From positions 194,294,989-194,358,988 of the forward strand of contig NC_041402.2 in NCBI RefSeq assembly GCF_900747795.2: a DNA stretch of 64,000 nucleotides, read 5' to 3'. The notes below the pieces were generated by a model that was not told the DNA's origin, ran no database searches, and worked only from the letters and a program-made list of their open reading frames with translations. Origin of the DNA: Erpetoichthys calabaricus. Taxonomy: Eukaryota; Chordata; Cladistia; Polypteriformes; Polypteridae. The first letter of the stretch is position 1. Each line of letters starts with the position of its first letter. Positions 21,756 to 32,647 of this stretch are shown piece after piece. The position numbers and the translations under genes are program-made.

Positions 21756-23391
21756 CAGTTAGGACCATAAATATTTGGACAGAGACAACTTTTTTCTCAT
21801 TTTGGTTCTGTACATTACCACAATGAATTTGAAATGAAACAACTCCGATGCAGTTGAAGTGCAGTCTTTCAGCTTTAATTCAGTGGGGTGAACAAAACTA
21901 TTACATAAAAATGTGAGGCAACTAAAGCATTTTGTGAACACAATCCCTTCATTTCAGGGGCTCAAAAGTAATTGGACAATTGACTCCAAGGCTATTTCAT
22001 GGGCAGGTGTGGTCAAGTCCGTCGTTATGTCCTTATCAATTAAGCAGATAAAAGGTCTGGAGTTGATTTGAGGTGTGGTGCTTGCATGTGGAAGATTTTG
22101 CTGTGAACAGACAACATGCGGTCAAAGGAGCTCTCCATGCAGGTGACAGAAGCCATCCTTAAGCTGCGAAAACAGAAAAAACCCATCGGAGAAATTGCTC
22201 CAATATTACGAGTGGCAAAATCTACAGTTTGGTCCATCCTGAGAAAGAAAGCAAGCACTGGTGAACTCAGCAACGCAAAAAGACCTGGACGTCCACGGAA
22301 GACAACAGTGGTGGATGATCGCAGAATCATTTCCATGGTGAAGAGAAACCCCTTCACAACAGCCAACCAAGAGAACAACACTCTCCAGGGGGTAGGCGGG
22401 CGTATCGATATCCAAGTCTACCATAAAGAGAAGACTGCATGAAAGTAAATCCAGAGGGTGCACTGCAAGGTGCAAGCCACTCATAAGCCTCAAGAATAGA
22501 AAGGCGAGATTGGACTTTGCTAAAGAACATCTAAAAAAGCCAGCACAGTTCTGGAAAAACATTCTTTGGACAGATGAAACCAAGATCAACCTCTACCAGA
22601 ATGATGGCAAGAAAAATAGTATGGAGAAGGTGTGGAACAGCTCATCATCCAAAGCATAGCACATCATCTGAAAAACACGGTGGAGGGAGGCAGTGTGATG
22701 GCTGCCAGTGGCACTGGGACACTCGTGTTTATTGATGATGTGACACAGGACAGAAGCAGCCGAATGAATTCTGAGGTGTTCAGAGACATACTGTCTGCTC
22801 AAATCCAGTTAAATTCAGCAGTCAAAGTGATTTATGATACAGATGGACAATGACCCAAAACATACAGCCAAAGCAACCCAGGAGTTTATTAAAGCAAAGA
22901 AGTGGAAAATTCTTGAATGGCCAAGTCAGTCACCTGATCTTCACCCAACTGAGCAGGCATTTCACTTGTTGAAGACTAAACTTCAGACAGAAAGGCCCAC
23001 AAACAAACAGCAACTGAAAGCTGCTGCAGTAAAGGCCTGGCAGAGCATTAAAAGGAGGAAACCGAACATCTGGTGATGTCCAGGAGTTCAAGACTTCAGG
23101 CTGTCATTGCCAGCAAAGGGTTTTCAACCAAGTATTAGAAATGAACATTTGATTTCCAGTTATTTAATTTGTCCAATTACTTTTGAGCCCTGAAATGAAG
23201 GGATTGTGTTCATAAAATGCTTTAGTTGCCTCACATTTTTATGTAATCGTTTTGTTCACCCCACTGAATTAAAGCTGAAAGTCTGCACTTCAACTGCCTC
23301 GGAGTTGTTTCATTTCAAATTCATTGTGGTAATGTACAGAACCAAAATTAGAAAAAAGTGGTCTCTATATAAATATTTATGGACCTAACTG
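21756..23391 (+). mobile_element. Tc1/mariner-type transposon, 1636 bp, inactive
   Basis: The ends CAGTTAGGACCATAAATA and, inverted, TATTTATGGACCTAACTG lie next to TA duplications (21754-21755 and 23392-23393). The long terminal repeats extend more than 150 bases. The plus-strand transposase begins MRSKELSMQVTEAILKLRKQ (22116), with a helix-turn-helix region and a GRPRKT hook. It continues in other frames through LKNRKARLDFAKEH and LWTDETK to DNDPKHTAKATQEFI and WPSQSPDLHPTE (22840-22960), which carry parts of the DDE catalytic core. Frame breaks occur after about residue 90, so it is not functional. Confidence 0.9.
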
Positions 23392-23515
23392 TACACACAC
23401 CAAGCACACACATTAGGGACAATTTAGGATCTCCAATCCACCTAACCTGCATGTCTTTGGACTGTGGGAGGAAACTGACGCAGACACGGGGAGAACATGC
23501 AAACTCCACTGAGAC
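23392..23515 (-). mobile_element. SINE, 5' half (third piece)
   Basis: The segment AAGCACACACATTAGGGAC, then CTAACCTGCATGTCTTTGG and GGGGAGAACATGCAAACTCC is the minus-strand 5' half of the SINE. The tRNA-related head is missing, so the copy is 5'-truncated. It restarts directly after the Tc1-like element. Confidence 0.85.
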
Positions 23516-23741
23516 ACTCGTCCCTGCCTTTATCACATCCCACATCGATTATTGTAACTCGCCACTGGCAGATGCCCCTTCTAATCTTCTATCACAGCTC
23601 CAGCTTATTCAAAACTCAGCTGTAAGAGTCCTGAGACGGACCACCAGCAGCAGCGAACACTTCACACCATCCTGCTCCGCCTTCACTGGCTCTCTGTGTC
23701 TTACAGGATTGAATAAAAAATTCTATTAATTACACTGGTCA
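23516..23741 (+). mobile_element. L2 LINE, 3' part of the reverse transcriptase
   Basis: AFITSHIDYCNS, LIQNSAVRVLRRT and HWLSVSYRIE-like residues continue exactly where the L2 frame stopped at 20849. The frame shifts within the last 100 bases. It ends at CTGGTCAACAAAAAA near 23742, where unrelated sequence begins. Confidence 0.85.
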
Positions 23742-23867
23742 ACAAAAAATATTCTCTATTAAGTTTCTTACCCTGATGTCATATATGACATGAGAATTAA
23801 GCTAGCACGTCAGGTTTTTGAGATACACATCATTGACATTTTGACATTTTTGAATATCAATATTCTA

Positions 23868-25451
23868 CAGTGCATCCAGAAAGTATTCCCAGCGCTTCAT
23901 CACTTGTTCCACATTTTGTTATGTTACAGCCTTATTCCAAAATGGATTAAATTCATTTTTTTCCTCAGAATTCTACACACAACACCCCATAATGACAACG
24001 TGAAAAAAGTTTACTTGAGATTTTTGCAAATTTATTAAAAATAAACAAACTGAGAAATCCCATGTCCATAAGTATTCACAGCCTTTGCCATGAAGCTCCA
24101 AATTGAGCTCGGGTGCCTCCTGTTTCCCCTGATCATCCTTGAGATGTTTCTGCAGCTTAATTGGAGTCCACCTGTGGTAAATTCAGTTGACTGGACATGA
24201 TTTGGAAAGGCACACACCTGTCTATAGAAGGTCCCACAGTTGACAGTTCATGTCAGAGCACAAACCAAGCATGAAGTCAAAGGAATTGTCTGTAGACCTT
24301 CGAGGCACAAATCTGGGGAAGGTTACAGAAAAATTTCTGCTGCTTTGAAGGTCCCAGTGAGCACAGTGGCCTCCATCATCCGTAAGTGGAAGAAGTTCGA
24401 AACCACCAGGACTCTTCCTAGAGCTGGCAAGCCATCTAAACTGAGCGATCGGGGGAGAAGAACCTTAGTCAGGGAGGTGACCAAGAACCCGATGGTCCTC
24501 TGTGGAGAGAGGAGAACCTTCCAGAAGGACAACCATCTCTGCAGCAATCCACCAATCAGGCCTGTATGGTAGAGTGGCCAGATGGAAGCCACTCCTTAGT
24601 AAAAGGCACATGGCAGCCCACCTGAGTTTGACAAAAGGCACCTGAAGGACTCTCAGACCATGAGAAAGAAAATTCTCTGGTCTGATGAGACAAAGATGGA
24701 ACTCTTTGGTGTGAATGCCAGGCATCACGTTTGGAGGAAACCAGGCACCACTCATCACCAGGCCAATACCATCCCTACAGTGAAGCATGTTGGTGGCAGC
24801 ATCATGCTGTGAGGATGGGAGACTAGTCAGGATAAAGGGAAAGATGACTGCAGCAATGTACAGAGACATCCTGGATGAAAACCTGCTCCAGAGCGCTCTT
24901 GACCTCAGACTGGGGCGACGGTTCATCTTTCAGCAGGACAACGACCCTAAGCACACAGCCAAGATATCAAAGGAGTGGCTTCAGGACAACTCTGTGAATG
25001 TCCTTGAGTGGCCCAGCCAGAGCCCAGACTTGAATCTGATTGAACATCTCTGGAGAGATCTTAAAATGGCTGTGCACCGACGCTTCCCATCCAACCTGAT
25101 GGAGCTTGAGAGGGGCTGCCAAGAGGAATGGGCCAAACTGGCCAAGGATAGGTGTGCCAAGCTTGTGGCATCATATTCAAAAAGACTTGAGGCTGGAATT
25201 GCTGCCAAAGGGGCATCGACAAAGTATTGAGCAAAGGCTGTGAATACTTATGGACATGGGATTTCTCAGTTTTTATATTTTTAATAAATTTGTAAAAACC
25301 TCAAGTAAACTTTTTTCACGTTGTCATTATGGGGTGTTGTGTGTAGAATTCTGAGGAAAAAAATGAATTGAATCCATTTTGGAATAAGGCTGTAACATAA
25401 CAAAATGTGGAAAAAGTGATGAAGTGCTGGGAATACTTTCTGGATGCCCTG
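23868..25451 (+). mobile_element. Tc1-like transposon, 1584 bp, inactive
   Basis: The ends CAGTGCATCCAGAAAGTATT and, inverted, AATACTTTCTGGATGCCCTG lie between TA pairs (23866-23867 and 25452-25453). Inverted arms exceed 180 bases. The transposase is readable on the plus strand in pieces: the paired-like DNA-binding part with VSTVASIIRKWKKF (about 24350), TRTLPRAGKP, then LWSDETKMELFGVNARHHVWR (24680-24740) and the carboxy half with FQQDNDPKHTAK (24930) and EWPSQSPDLNLIEHLWRDLK (25008). Frame breaks separate these parts. Compared with its neighbour at 21756 it is less decayed. Confidence 0.92.
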
Positions 25452-25557
25452 TAGATCAACACGATATCTGGAGTTTGAACTTTGTGCCACCCTAATTCTT
25501 TTGATGTGTTTATTCTGAATCCAAACCAGAAGACGATACCAGAGACACATTAAAGCA

Positions 25558-25935
25558 GTAGTGGGTAAAGTCAGTCCCGGAGGGCCGCAGTGGCTGCAGG
25601 TTTTTGTTCCAACCCAGTTTCTTAATTATTAATTTAATTAAACCAAATAGTGCCTGATAAATACAAACAGCTGTAAATGGAAACAAGCCAAATTGAGGAC
25701 TGCTGGTTTCTTTTGTCATTTGAATCTCATACTAATAAGGAGCAATTGAAAACCAAGAATACAGCTGTTTACGCCTACAATAAGCAATAAAGGTTCAAAA
25801 TCCTAACAAGTGACGTAATAAAAATGTCGCAGAAGTGTCACTTGAGCACTAAGGGTTTCTTATTAAGCTTCTTATTGGGTTGGAACAAAAACCTGCACCC
25901 CTGTAGCCATTCTGTACCCGGGTGGTCCTCACCCA
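25558..25935. mobile_element. hAT-type MITE, second copy of the 2366 family
   Basis: GGAGGGCCGCAGTGGCTGCAG (25579-25599), GGAAACAAGCCAAATTGAGG and the closing GGTTGGAACAAAAACCTGCA match the element at 2366-2885 in order. The outer ends are diverged, so the boundaries are approximate. CATTAAAG and CATTAGGC may be its decayed 8-bp duplication. Confidence 0.7.
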
Positions 25936-27734
25936 TTAGGCTCCTTTATCCTCCACAGAATCACCAGAGGGACACCTTGATGGTCTCGAGACCCCCACTC
26001 CCACTCATTATGTGCTGTAATGGTTCAAGCTTTCCTCCGTCCGTGGTTTCTTAACACTCGGTGGTCTCCAGACCAGTAGCCCCACTTTGTCTGGCTGTGG
26101 GTTTCCGGTCTACTATAAGAGTACCTAAAACACTTAGTGTGCCCGTTTGGGTGGCGCCCTTCTCTCCCACGACTGAACTTCTGCTCTTGTTCCGCTGTTC
26201 CACTTCCTCTTTCTATTAATAACTCGGCTCTCGGCCACCGCCGATCCAACAAGCGGACGCTCGACTCCGTGGGAAACGAAACAAAACCAAAAACACACTA
26301 AAGAATAAAACTTGACAGACTCGCTATGATGATCCTTTGTGGATGGCAAAATCCAAAAGGTGACATACTGTATGCCCCCTTTACTGTGCCCTTCCCTGCT
26401 TAGCTGAATGACCTTAGGGGTTTCTCTGGTGTGAAGGGTCACTCAAGTGACAAGGACAGGGGCCTAGAGTGGTTCTAAAAGGATGAGACAACATGCAAGC
26501 CCACTGCCAACATGCTGGGTATGGATGCTGGGGCAACGGTGCCCTGTAAATGCTTTGGCTTCACTGGCATAAATGAAAATGAGAGAACAGTGCAGCCTGA
26601 AAGGAGGAAGGTAACAATCCTTCAGACCACTAGAGGGTGCCAGAGGTGTCTGAAGGTCTACCTCAGATGAAGGAGAGGCCACAATACCGGCTGACTGATG
26701 GAGGACAGCATGTGCCCTCAGCTGGGAGAGCTGCCACTACGTTAACCTTTTACAAGGGGATTAGATGGAAAGTGCAGGGGCAGCCGTCATAGACCTCCAC
26801 ACCACTAGGTGGCAGCATACTGTCCAAACTGGACATTTAATGGCAAGAAGCCGCCTAAGAGCCCCAGGACATTAAAGCGGGGTGCCATTAGAGGAACTTA
26901 TAGTCGTACGTCCCAGGTTCCCAGAAGAGACCCTGCCAGGTGCACTGGAGCCATCTCTCCATTAAAGGGGGTTAGAAGGGCAAGGCTACATCTGAGGGAC
27001 AGAGAGTGGTGGCAGTGTAGGGCAGAGTGATTATGGGGAGTTTGAGAGGTGAGCTGACCAGAGAACCCCCCTGGGTAGACCCCCAGTTCAACACCCCTTA
27101 TAGTGAGGCCCTGAATGTCCGCAGTGTATGAGTTGCTGTTGTCTACTGTGTGTTGTCACCTTGTATTGGGTTAGGGGGTCCTCTCCTGTGACACTGGATA
27201 AGCAATACGTGGGCTGCCGGGACGGACACGTGACCAGTCTGACCAGTATAGTTATGAGGGTCATAAATTCAGAAAGTGACTCTCACAAATTGTGGCTGCA
27301 GTCACCAGAGAGAAACGGGAGACCAGCAAAAAGGTCAGGTGGTCTGGCAAATTGAGACCGCATGTCTATCGGTCAAGGCGCTATACAGTTTGGGAGTTGG
27401 GGGGGCAGGCTATCAGTTGGGCTCTCGCTGGGTGGTCCAAGCACACATATAAATCTGGACACTAGGAGGGCACCATTGGTCTGACCAGGTTTAGGTGATG
27501 GACTTTTCTGGGTGGGACTTAAACTGAAAAGAGGTTGGGCTTATGTGGCAGAAAGTGGGCGGGGCCTCCTGCTAACTTTTCAGCTTCTTCCTAAGCCAAT
27601 CAGGTGTTCCTTGGGGGTCATTTTTCACCTTTCAATGTTTTGTCACAGTCACCTTCTGGGTGGGGAGGAAGAATGAAACCCATAAGTGATGTCCCCTAGC
27701 TGAGCCACTGGATTCTGGAATCCTCAAGAAGTCA
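25936..27734. other. no gene recognised
   Basis: The stretch holds short frames only. The first 140 bases resemble phrases of the 15.6-kb repeat region. A CTAGGTGGCAGCATAC phrase near 26804 resembles the unclassified dispersed repeat described at 46640. Nothing else is bounded. Confidence 0.5.
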
Positions 27735-29136
27735 CAGTGTTGTGAGAAAGTATTTGCCCCCCTTGCTATTATCCTCTGTCTTTGCATATTTCACCCAAGA
27801 CCTTAGATCTTCAGACAAAATGCAGTGTTAGAGAAAGGGACCTGAATGAACACTCAATAAAGTCTGGAAATCAGGACTTTAAATATTCAAGGAAAGGAGC
27901 AAAGCTGTTCAAAACGATGTGTGAAAAAGTAATTGCCCCCCTAGTTTGACATCAGTAATCACAGCTAAGCGCTTGCTATCATTTGTTCTCAGTCTTTCGC
28001 CTCACCTGCTCTTCTTTGCAGAAGTTCCAAAGTTCAGACACATCGATAGGTTATGAATATATGAGCTGCTCATTTCAAGTTCTCTCTTTTGGGTTCAAGT
28101 CAGGACTTTGACTCGGCCGCTCCATTCGCTTGTAGACTTTTTGCTTTTACCCCAATGACTCTCCAGCTTCAGGGTACAGACAGATGGCTGGACATTCTTC
28201 CTGGTGTCTGCAATAATGGCAGGTCTTCATAGCATCTTTAGCCCATCACGCCAGCACCACCATGTCTTACTGTAGGTCTGATGCTCCTACTGTCCAACAC
28301 CAGACATCGGGGGGCCCCGTGATGTCCACAGAGTCATGCTTTGGACTTGTCTGTCATTGTCCCAAAAGGGTTTCTCTACACTGATGTTCCTCTTGGACAG
28401 CAGAGGTTCCTCTCCCATGACTCCCATTTCTCCTCTCTTTCTTATTATGGGGTCCCGAATACCGACTGTCTTTGACACTCTTTGTATGATTCACGGTGAC
28501 TTCTTGAATGAATCGTCGCCAGGTCCTTGAGGTCATTTTGGAGATTAGGAAGATCTCACATTGTTATAAATGTTTCCCATATAGAGATCATAATGGAGCC
28601 TCAGAAATGATCTCGTCACCTTCTCCTTTCCCGGTTTAACACCTTTAGTCCTCGTCTCAAACAGACGTTCATTTGATCGAGGCCTCGTGTTCATGTGGCG
28701 ATGACTTCACTCTCGCTGTGAGGTTTAGGTGAACACGGCTGGTCACGTTCAGTCAGCAGAGCTGACTGATCAATGACCTTCAGTCAGCTGTTGGAGTCAG
28801 GAACTAAGGGGGCAATTATTTTCTCACACAGGCAACTTTATAACTGAAATGTATGAAGTAGGCAATGGTGCTCTTTATTTCCTTTGTTTCCCTTATCTGA
28901 TGTTACATTTTGGCCTGAGACCTGAGCCCATTCATTGTGACAAATAGAGGATATCAGGAAGGGGGCACTGCGGTGGGCTGGCGCCCTGCCCAGGGTTTGT
29001 TTCCTGCCTTGCGCCCTGTGTTGGCTGGGATTGGCTCCGGCAGACCCCCGTGACCCTGTAGTTAGGATATGGTGGATTGGATATTGGATGGATGGATGGA
29101 TGGATGGAAGGGGGCAGATACTTTTTCACAGCACAG
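27735..29136 (-). mobile_element. Tc1-like transposon, degenerate, carrying a SINE
   Basis: The ends CAGTGTTGTGAGAAAGTATT and, inverted, ATACTTTTTCACAGCACAG bound it. GTATTTGCCCCC near each end and GTGTGAAAAAGTAATTGCCC inside are typical of one fish Tc1 family. On the minus strand, FIQEVTVNHTKSVKDSRYSG (about 28500) is a transposase remnant; most of the gene is decayed. The SINE at 28968-29105 lies near its right end. Confidence 0.75.
28968..29105 (+). mobile_element. 5'-truncated SINE with 11-bp target duplication
   Basis: CTGCGGTGGGCTGGCGCCC to a GGAT tail is the 3' half of the SINE. The perfect 11-mer GGAAGGGGGCA flanks it (28957-28967 and 29106-29116), showing insertion by target-primed reverse transcription into the Tc1-like element. 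Confidence 0.9.
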
Positions 29137-29350
29137 CAGTGCCCTCTTGGCTTTGTCATTCTGAATCAGGAAGGTTTTTTGTTTCCAGGAAAAATGTGGT
29201 ATGCAAATGAGGCCCGCATGTGATCGTGCTGCTTGGTGGCAGAGCCCGGAAGGTTCTCAGAATAGGCATCGGGGGGCCTGGTGAGGCTCTCTATGGACGT
29301 CTCACTTCCTCTGGTGCTGCCACCAGCTTTAAAAAGAGCCATATGGTTCA

Positions 29351-29354
<4 letters not shown>

Positions 29355-29385
<31 letters not shown>

Positions 29386-29393
29386 GGTGACAC
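29355..29393. repeat. homopolymer of 39 C
   Basis: This is an uninterrupted C run seen directly. Other long runs are 38182-38204 (23 C), 41289-41308 (20 C) and 7429-7446 (18 G). Confidence 0.95.
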
Positions 29394-29579
29394 ACAATGA
29401 AAGCAACGCATTGTGTGGGTCGTCAGTGCACTTCCGAATAACGCGAAGGAGACAAACAACGGACAGAACACCCGGGATCACGGTGGGCTTAGGAGGCTGG
29501 TAAGAGCTGGGGGGGGGGGGTGTTTGGGGTGGTGCTGAATGGAACAGTCGAGAAATAAGGAGCCAAATAAGGCAATTAA

Positions 29580-29975
29580 ATGGTACAGAGCGAAAGGCGC
29601 TATATAATAAAGTCCGTACTCACTGTGGAAAGCTGATTCATTTGGGTTTTACTCACTAGTAAGGTTTCTATGTATAGGAGAGATTGGGCTATCTTTGAAA
29701 GGCGCTATATAAATGAAAGATCTGCTTATTTTTGAAGGGCTTATATAAAGAGGGATTCTGGTGAAGTTAAAGGGTGCTGTACAAATGAAAGGTCTGCTAT
29801 GCCGAAAGGCGCTATATACACATGGACTCAAGAGACTTTGACAGGTGCTGTTTAAATGAAATGGCAGCCTCTGCTGAAAGGCGCTATATACATGAAAGAT
29901 CTGCTTATTTTTAAATGGGCTCTGGTTACTTGGAAAGGTGCCATATAAGAATGATATGCTTACTTTGGAAGGAAG
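29580..29975 (-). repeat. degenerate array of the GGCGCTATATAA motif
   Basis: AAAGGCGCTATATAA or a near variant occurs at about 29591, 29698, 29804 and 29877, with GAAAGATCTGCTTATTT between several of them. This is the minus-strand form of TTATATAGCGCCTTT. Confidence 0.7.
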
Positions 29976-29978
29976 ATG

Positions 29979-29979
<1 letters not shown>

Positions 29980-30024
<45 letters not shown>

Positions 30025-30251
30025 GTATAATATAATAATATGTATAATATATATATATGTGTATGTATATATATGTATACAGTATATATATATATGTGTG
30101 TGTGTGTGTGTATATATATATATCCATCCAGCCATCCATTTTCCAACCCGCTGAATCCGAACACAGGGTCACGGGGGTCTGCTGGAGCCAATCCCAGCCA
30201 ACACAGGGCACAAGGCAGGAAACAATCCTGGGCAGGGTGCCAACCCTATAT

Positions 30252-30309
<58 letters not shown>

Positions 30310-30320
30310 TATATATATGT
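29980..30320. repeat. AT microsatellite split by a SINE fragment
   Basis: AT/TA runs fill 29983-30120 and 30244-30318. Between them (30121-30243) lies a minus-strand 3' half of the SINE, from CCATCCAGCCATCC to GGGCAGGGTGCC. Frames with Tyr-Ile repeats are artefacts. Confidence 0.85.
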
Positions 30321-30419
30321 CAGCCATGGGGTGCTGTTGATTTCTCTCCACGGTGAAGCCGACGGTGGGCACGTGAACGGCATCGTGTTAGCAGCCCCCT
30401 TTAGCTGTATGCAGTGCTG

Positions 30420-32599
30420 CAGCAGAAGCTCTTGATTTTTTTTTTTTTTTATGCCCACATTTATTTTCTGTCTTGGTTGCCCTGCGTGGTACATTTGGCT
30501 CAGTTGATCGCACGGTTATCTGCCAGCTTACGGAATTTCGATAAACAGCCTCTGCTTGACTTTGGGCTTGCTGAGCCACCATGTGACCCTCCCCGGCGTT
30601 GCGTTCTTTGGCATGAAGTTCTCTTTGCTGACGTCCGTTGTGTGTGCACCGCCTGGCATATTAGTTGTAAACTAAACTTAGTGTGGGCTTTATTTTTATT
30701 GTAATAACACTCTTCCACCCCCCCTTCCCAAGGGAATCGTAGTGGGGGGTGGACAGGTAATGATTACCCAGGGCCCACAGGGTGGAGGGGGTGCCCTCGA
30801 CGCCTGGAATGAAGAGTTTGTTTTCAACAGAAAGGGGTCCACAGGGGCTGCTTATGTAAAGGGCCCAGAGTTCTGTGCCACCCCACCCCATGAAATCCCA
30901 GTGTGCTGCCCCGACCCTAAACTAAATGCCTTCCAGTGCCAATCCCGTGTCCTGGGTCGCTCTCCGCCTTGTGCCCGTTGCAGGCTTACGGACAGGCGGT
31001 TGGCATGCAGCTTCCCCACTGGCCTGGCGTGTCTCTCCGACTCCACGACTATTTGAGGGTGTCCGGTTGTGTTCCAGTGGCTTTCGTGGGCGCCGTATGA
31101 GAACGGTTTCCCCTTCTGCATTGGATCTTCTTCTCATCAGATTAACGTCTCGTGTTGTTTGGTCAAGTAGTCCAGAGTTCTGCTGACTATGGGAGGTCAC
31201 AGGGGTCCAAAACTTGAGTCAGCAGACCCCTCCTCTCCTTCTCTGCCTCTTCATCTCTTGAACCCGTAAGATCCTGAGCAACTCGGGTCACTCAGGCCTT
31301 TGATAAAATCAGATGTTTATGTGAAGAACTAAGGGGAGGGGCTAATTACGGAAGGCACTATATACGGTAAGAAAAGACTGGTTGTCAGGAGTTCTGGGGT
31401 CAGCTGATGTGCATGCAGTTTGTTTGGGGGGCAAGAGAACTGCCACAGAGGCACACACTCCCACACACACAGGGGTCAGTGCAGCCACATGCCACGGCGT
31501 CACATACGCCCGCGGACCTCGTGCTCCTCGTTGCCAGGCTCACTTTCTTTATCTGATGTGCTCACACTCAGCCTGTTATCTTATGGCAGCGAGTGACAAT
31601 CACAGGAAGCGTCACACAGCTGCCGTTATCATTGGCACCCACGTTTGACCTCAGTGCGGACTTCACTGGAACTCATGGAGTGAACTCATGTGGCATTAAA
31701 TTTGACCCACGCCGTCCCCACAGTCAATGCAGTGAAAAGCAAAGTGGACGTCCCTCAGTCAGATTTTATATTGCGCCTTTCACCCTCAGACAGTGACACT
31801 AATGGAAAGATTAAAAAATGTCTTAGTATGAGTAAATGTGAGACGTGGGCACACAGACACACGCTTCACGCTAGTGGTTCACTCTACATTGGCTGGTATG
31901 GTGGTGTGCGCAGTCAACTGGCTGGCCCACCACACCTCAGTGTCAAAGCCCCTGTTGGTTTTTGGTTCCAATGACTAGCCAGTGCCACCCCACACAGTCC
32001 CCTTCAGCCCTAGTTGTCAGCCTCTTTATGCCTGTCTTCACATTTCCTATCTCAGCTGATTCTTCTTGCGATCTTCTTGTTTTTCTCCTCCTTGCCATGC
32101 TGGCTAACTTTTTAACTCTTCTTGTTCCTTGCACTCCTGGTTTTTCTCTTTTGCTCATGCACACTGGTTCATGCCTGTCTCGATTTTTCTTCCTCACCCA
32201 CACGCCTCTTCTTACAGTCCTCTTGTTTAAATGCTGTCACTCCATATGTTCTTGGACTCTTGTGCTTTGCTCTTTGATTCTAGCTTGTGTTTGCTCCACG
32301 TGTAGATTTTGGCCTATCTTGACTTTTCCCTTCTGCTGGTCCACAAACAGGCTGACACAAGCAGCTATCGTGGTCCACACATCCAAGAGGGTCTTTAATC
32401 TCATCTTCCTCTGGTGCCAGGCAGGTGAAGATCTTAATATCCGATACATGGTCATTTAAATTCAAGTGTGACGCTGCACAGAGTAGCCCGAGGTCCCGAC
32501 TTTGTGTTTGATGAATGTAGATGGTTGGATTTTGTTGTCTAGTCAGGTCTTCCCCTCCCTGTTTTAGTAAAACTGTCTCTCTGCTTTCTTTGATTTCCA
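30420..32599. other. no gene recognised; upstream of the tor4a coding exon
   Basis: The sequence appears unique, with short frames only. The end is a pyrimidine-rich tract leading to the acceptor at 32600. If the first exon at 3.5 kb is right, this is intron. Confidence 0.5.
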
Positions 32600-32600
32600 G
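32580..32600 (+). promoter_or_regulatory. splice acceptor of the tor4a coding exon
   Basis: CTGCTTTCTTTGATTTCCAG is a strong acceptor, with the exon starting at 32601. It implies at least one upstream untranslated exon. Confidence 0.8.
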
Positions 32601-32647
32601 GTGCCTTATTGGACAATTTGAGGAGATCACCTGCTGTTCAGAGCGCC

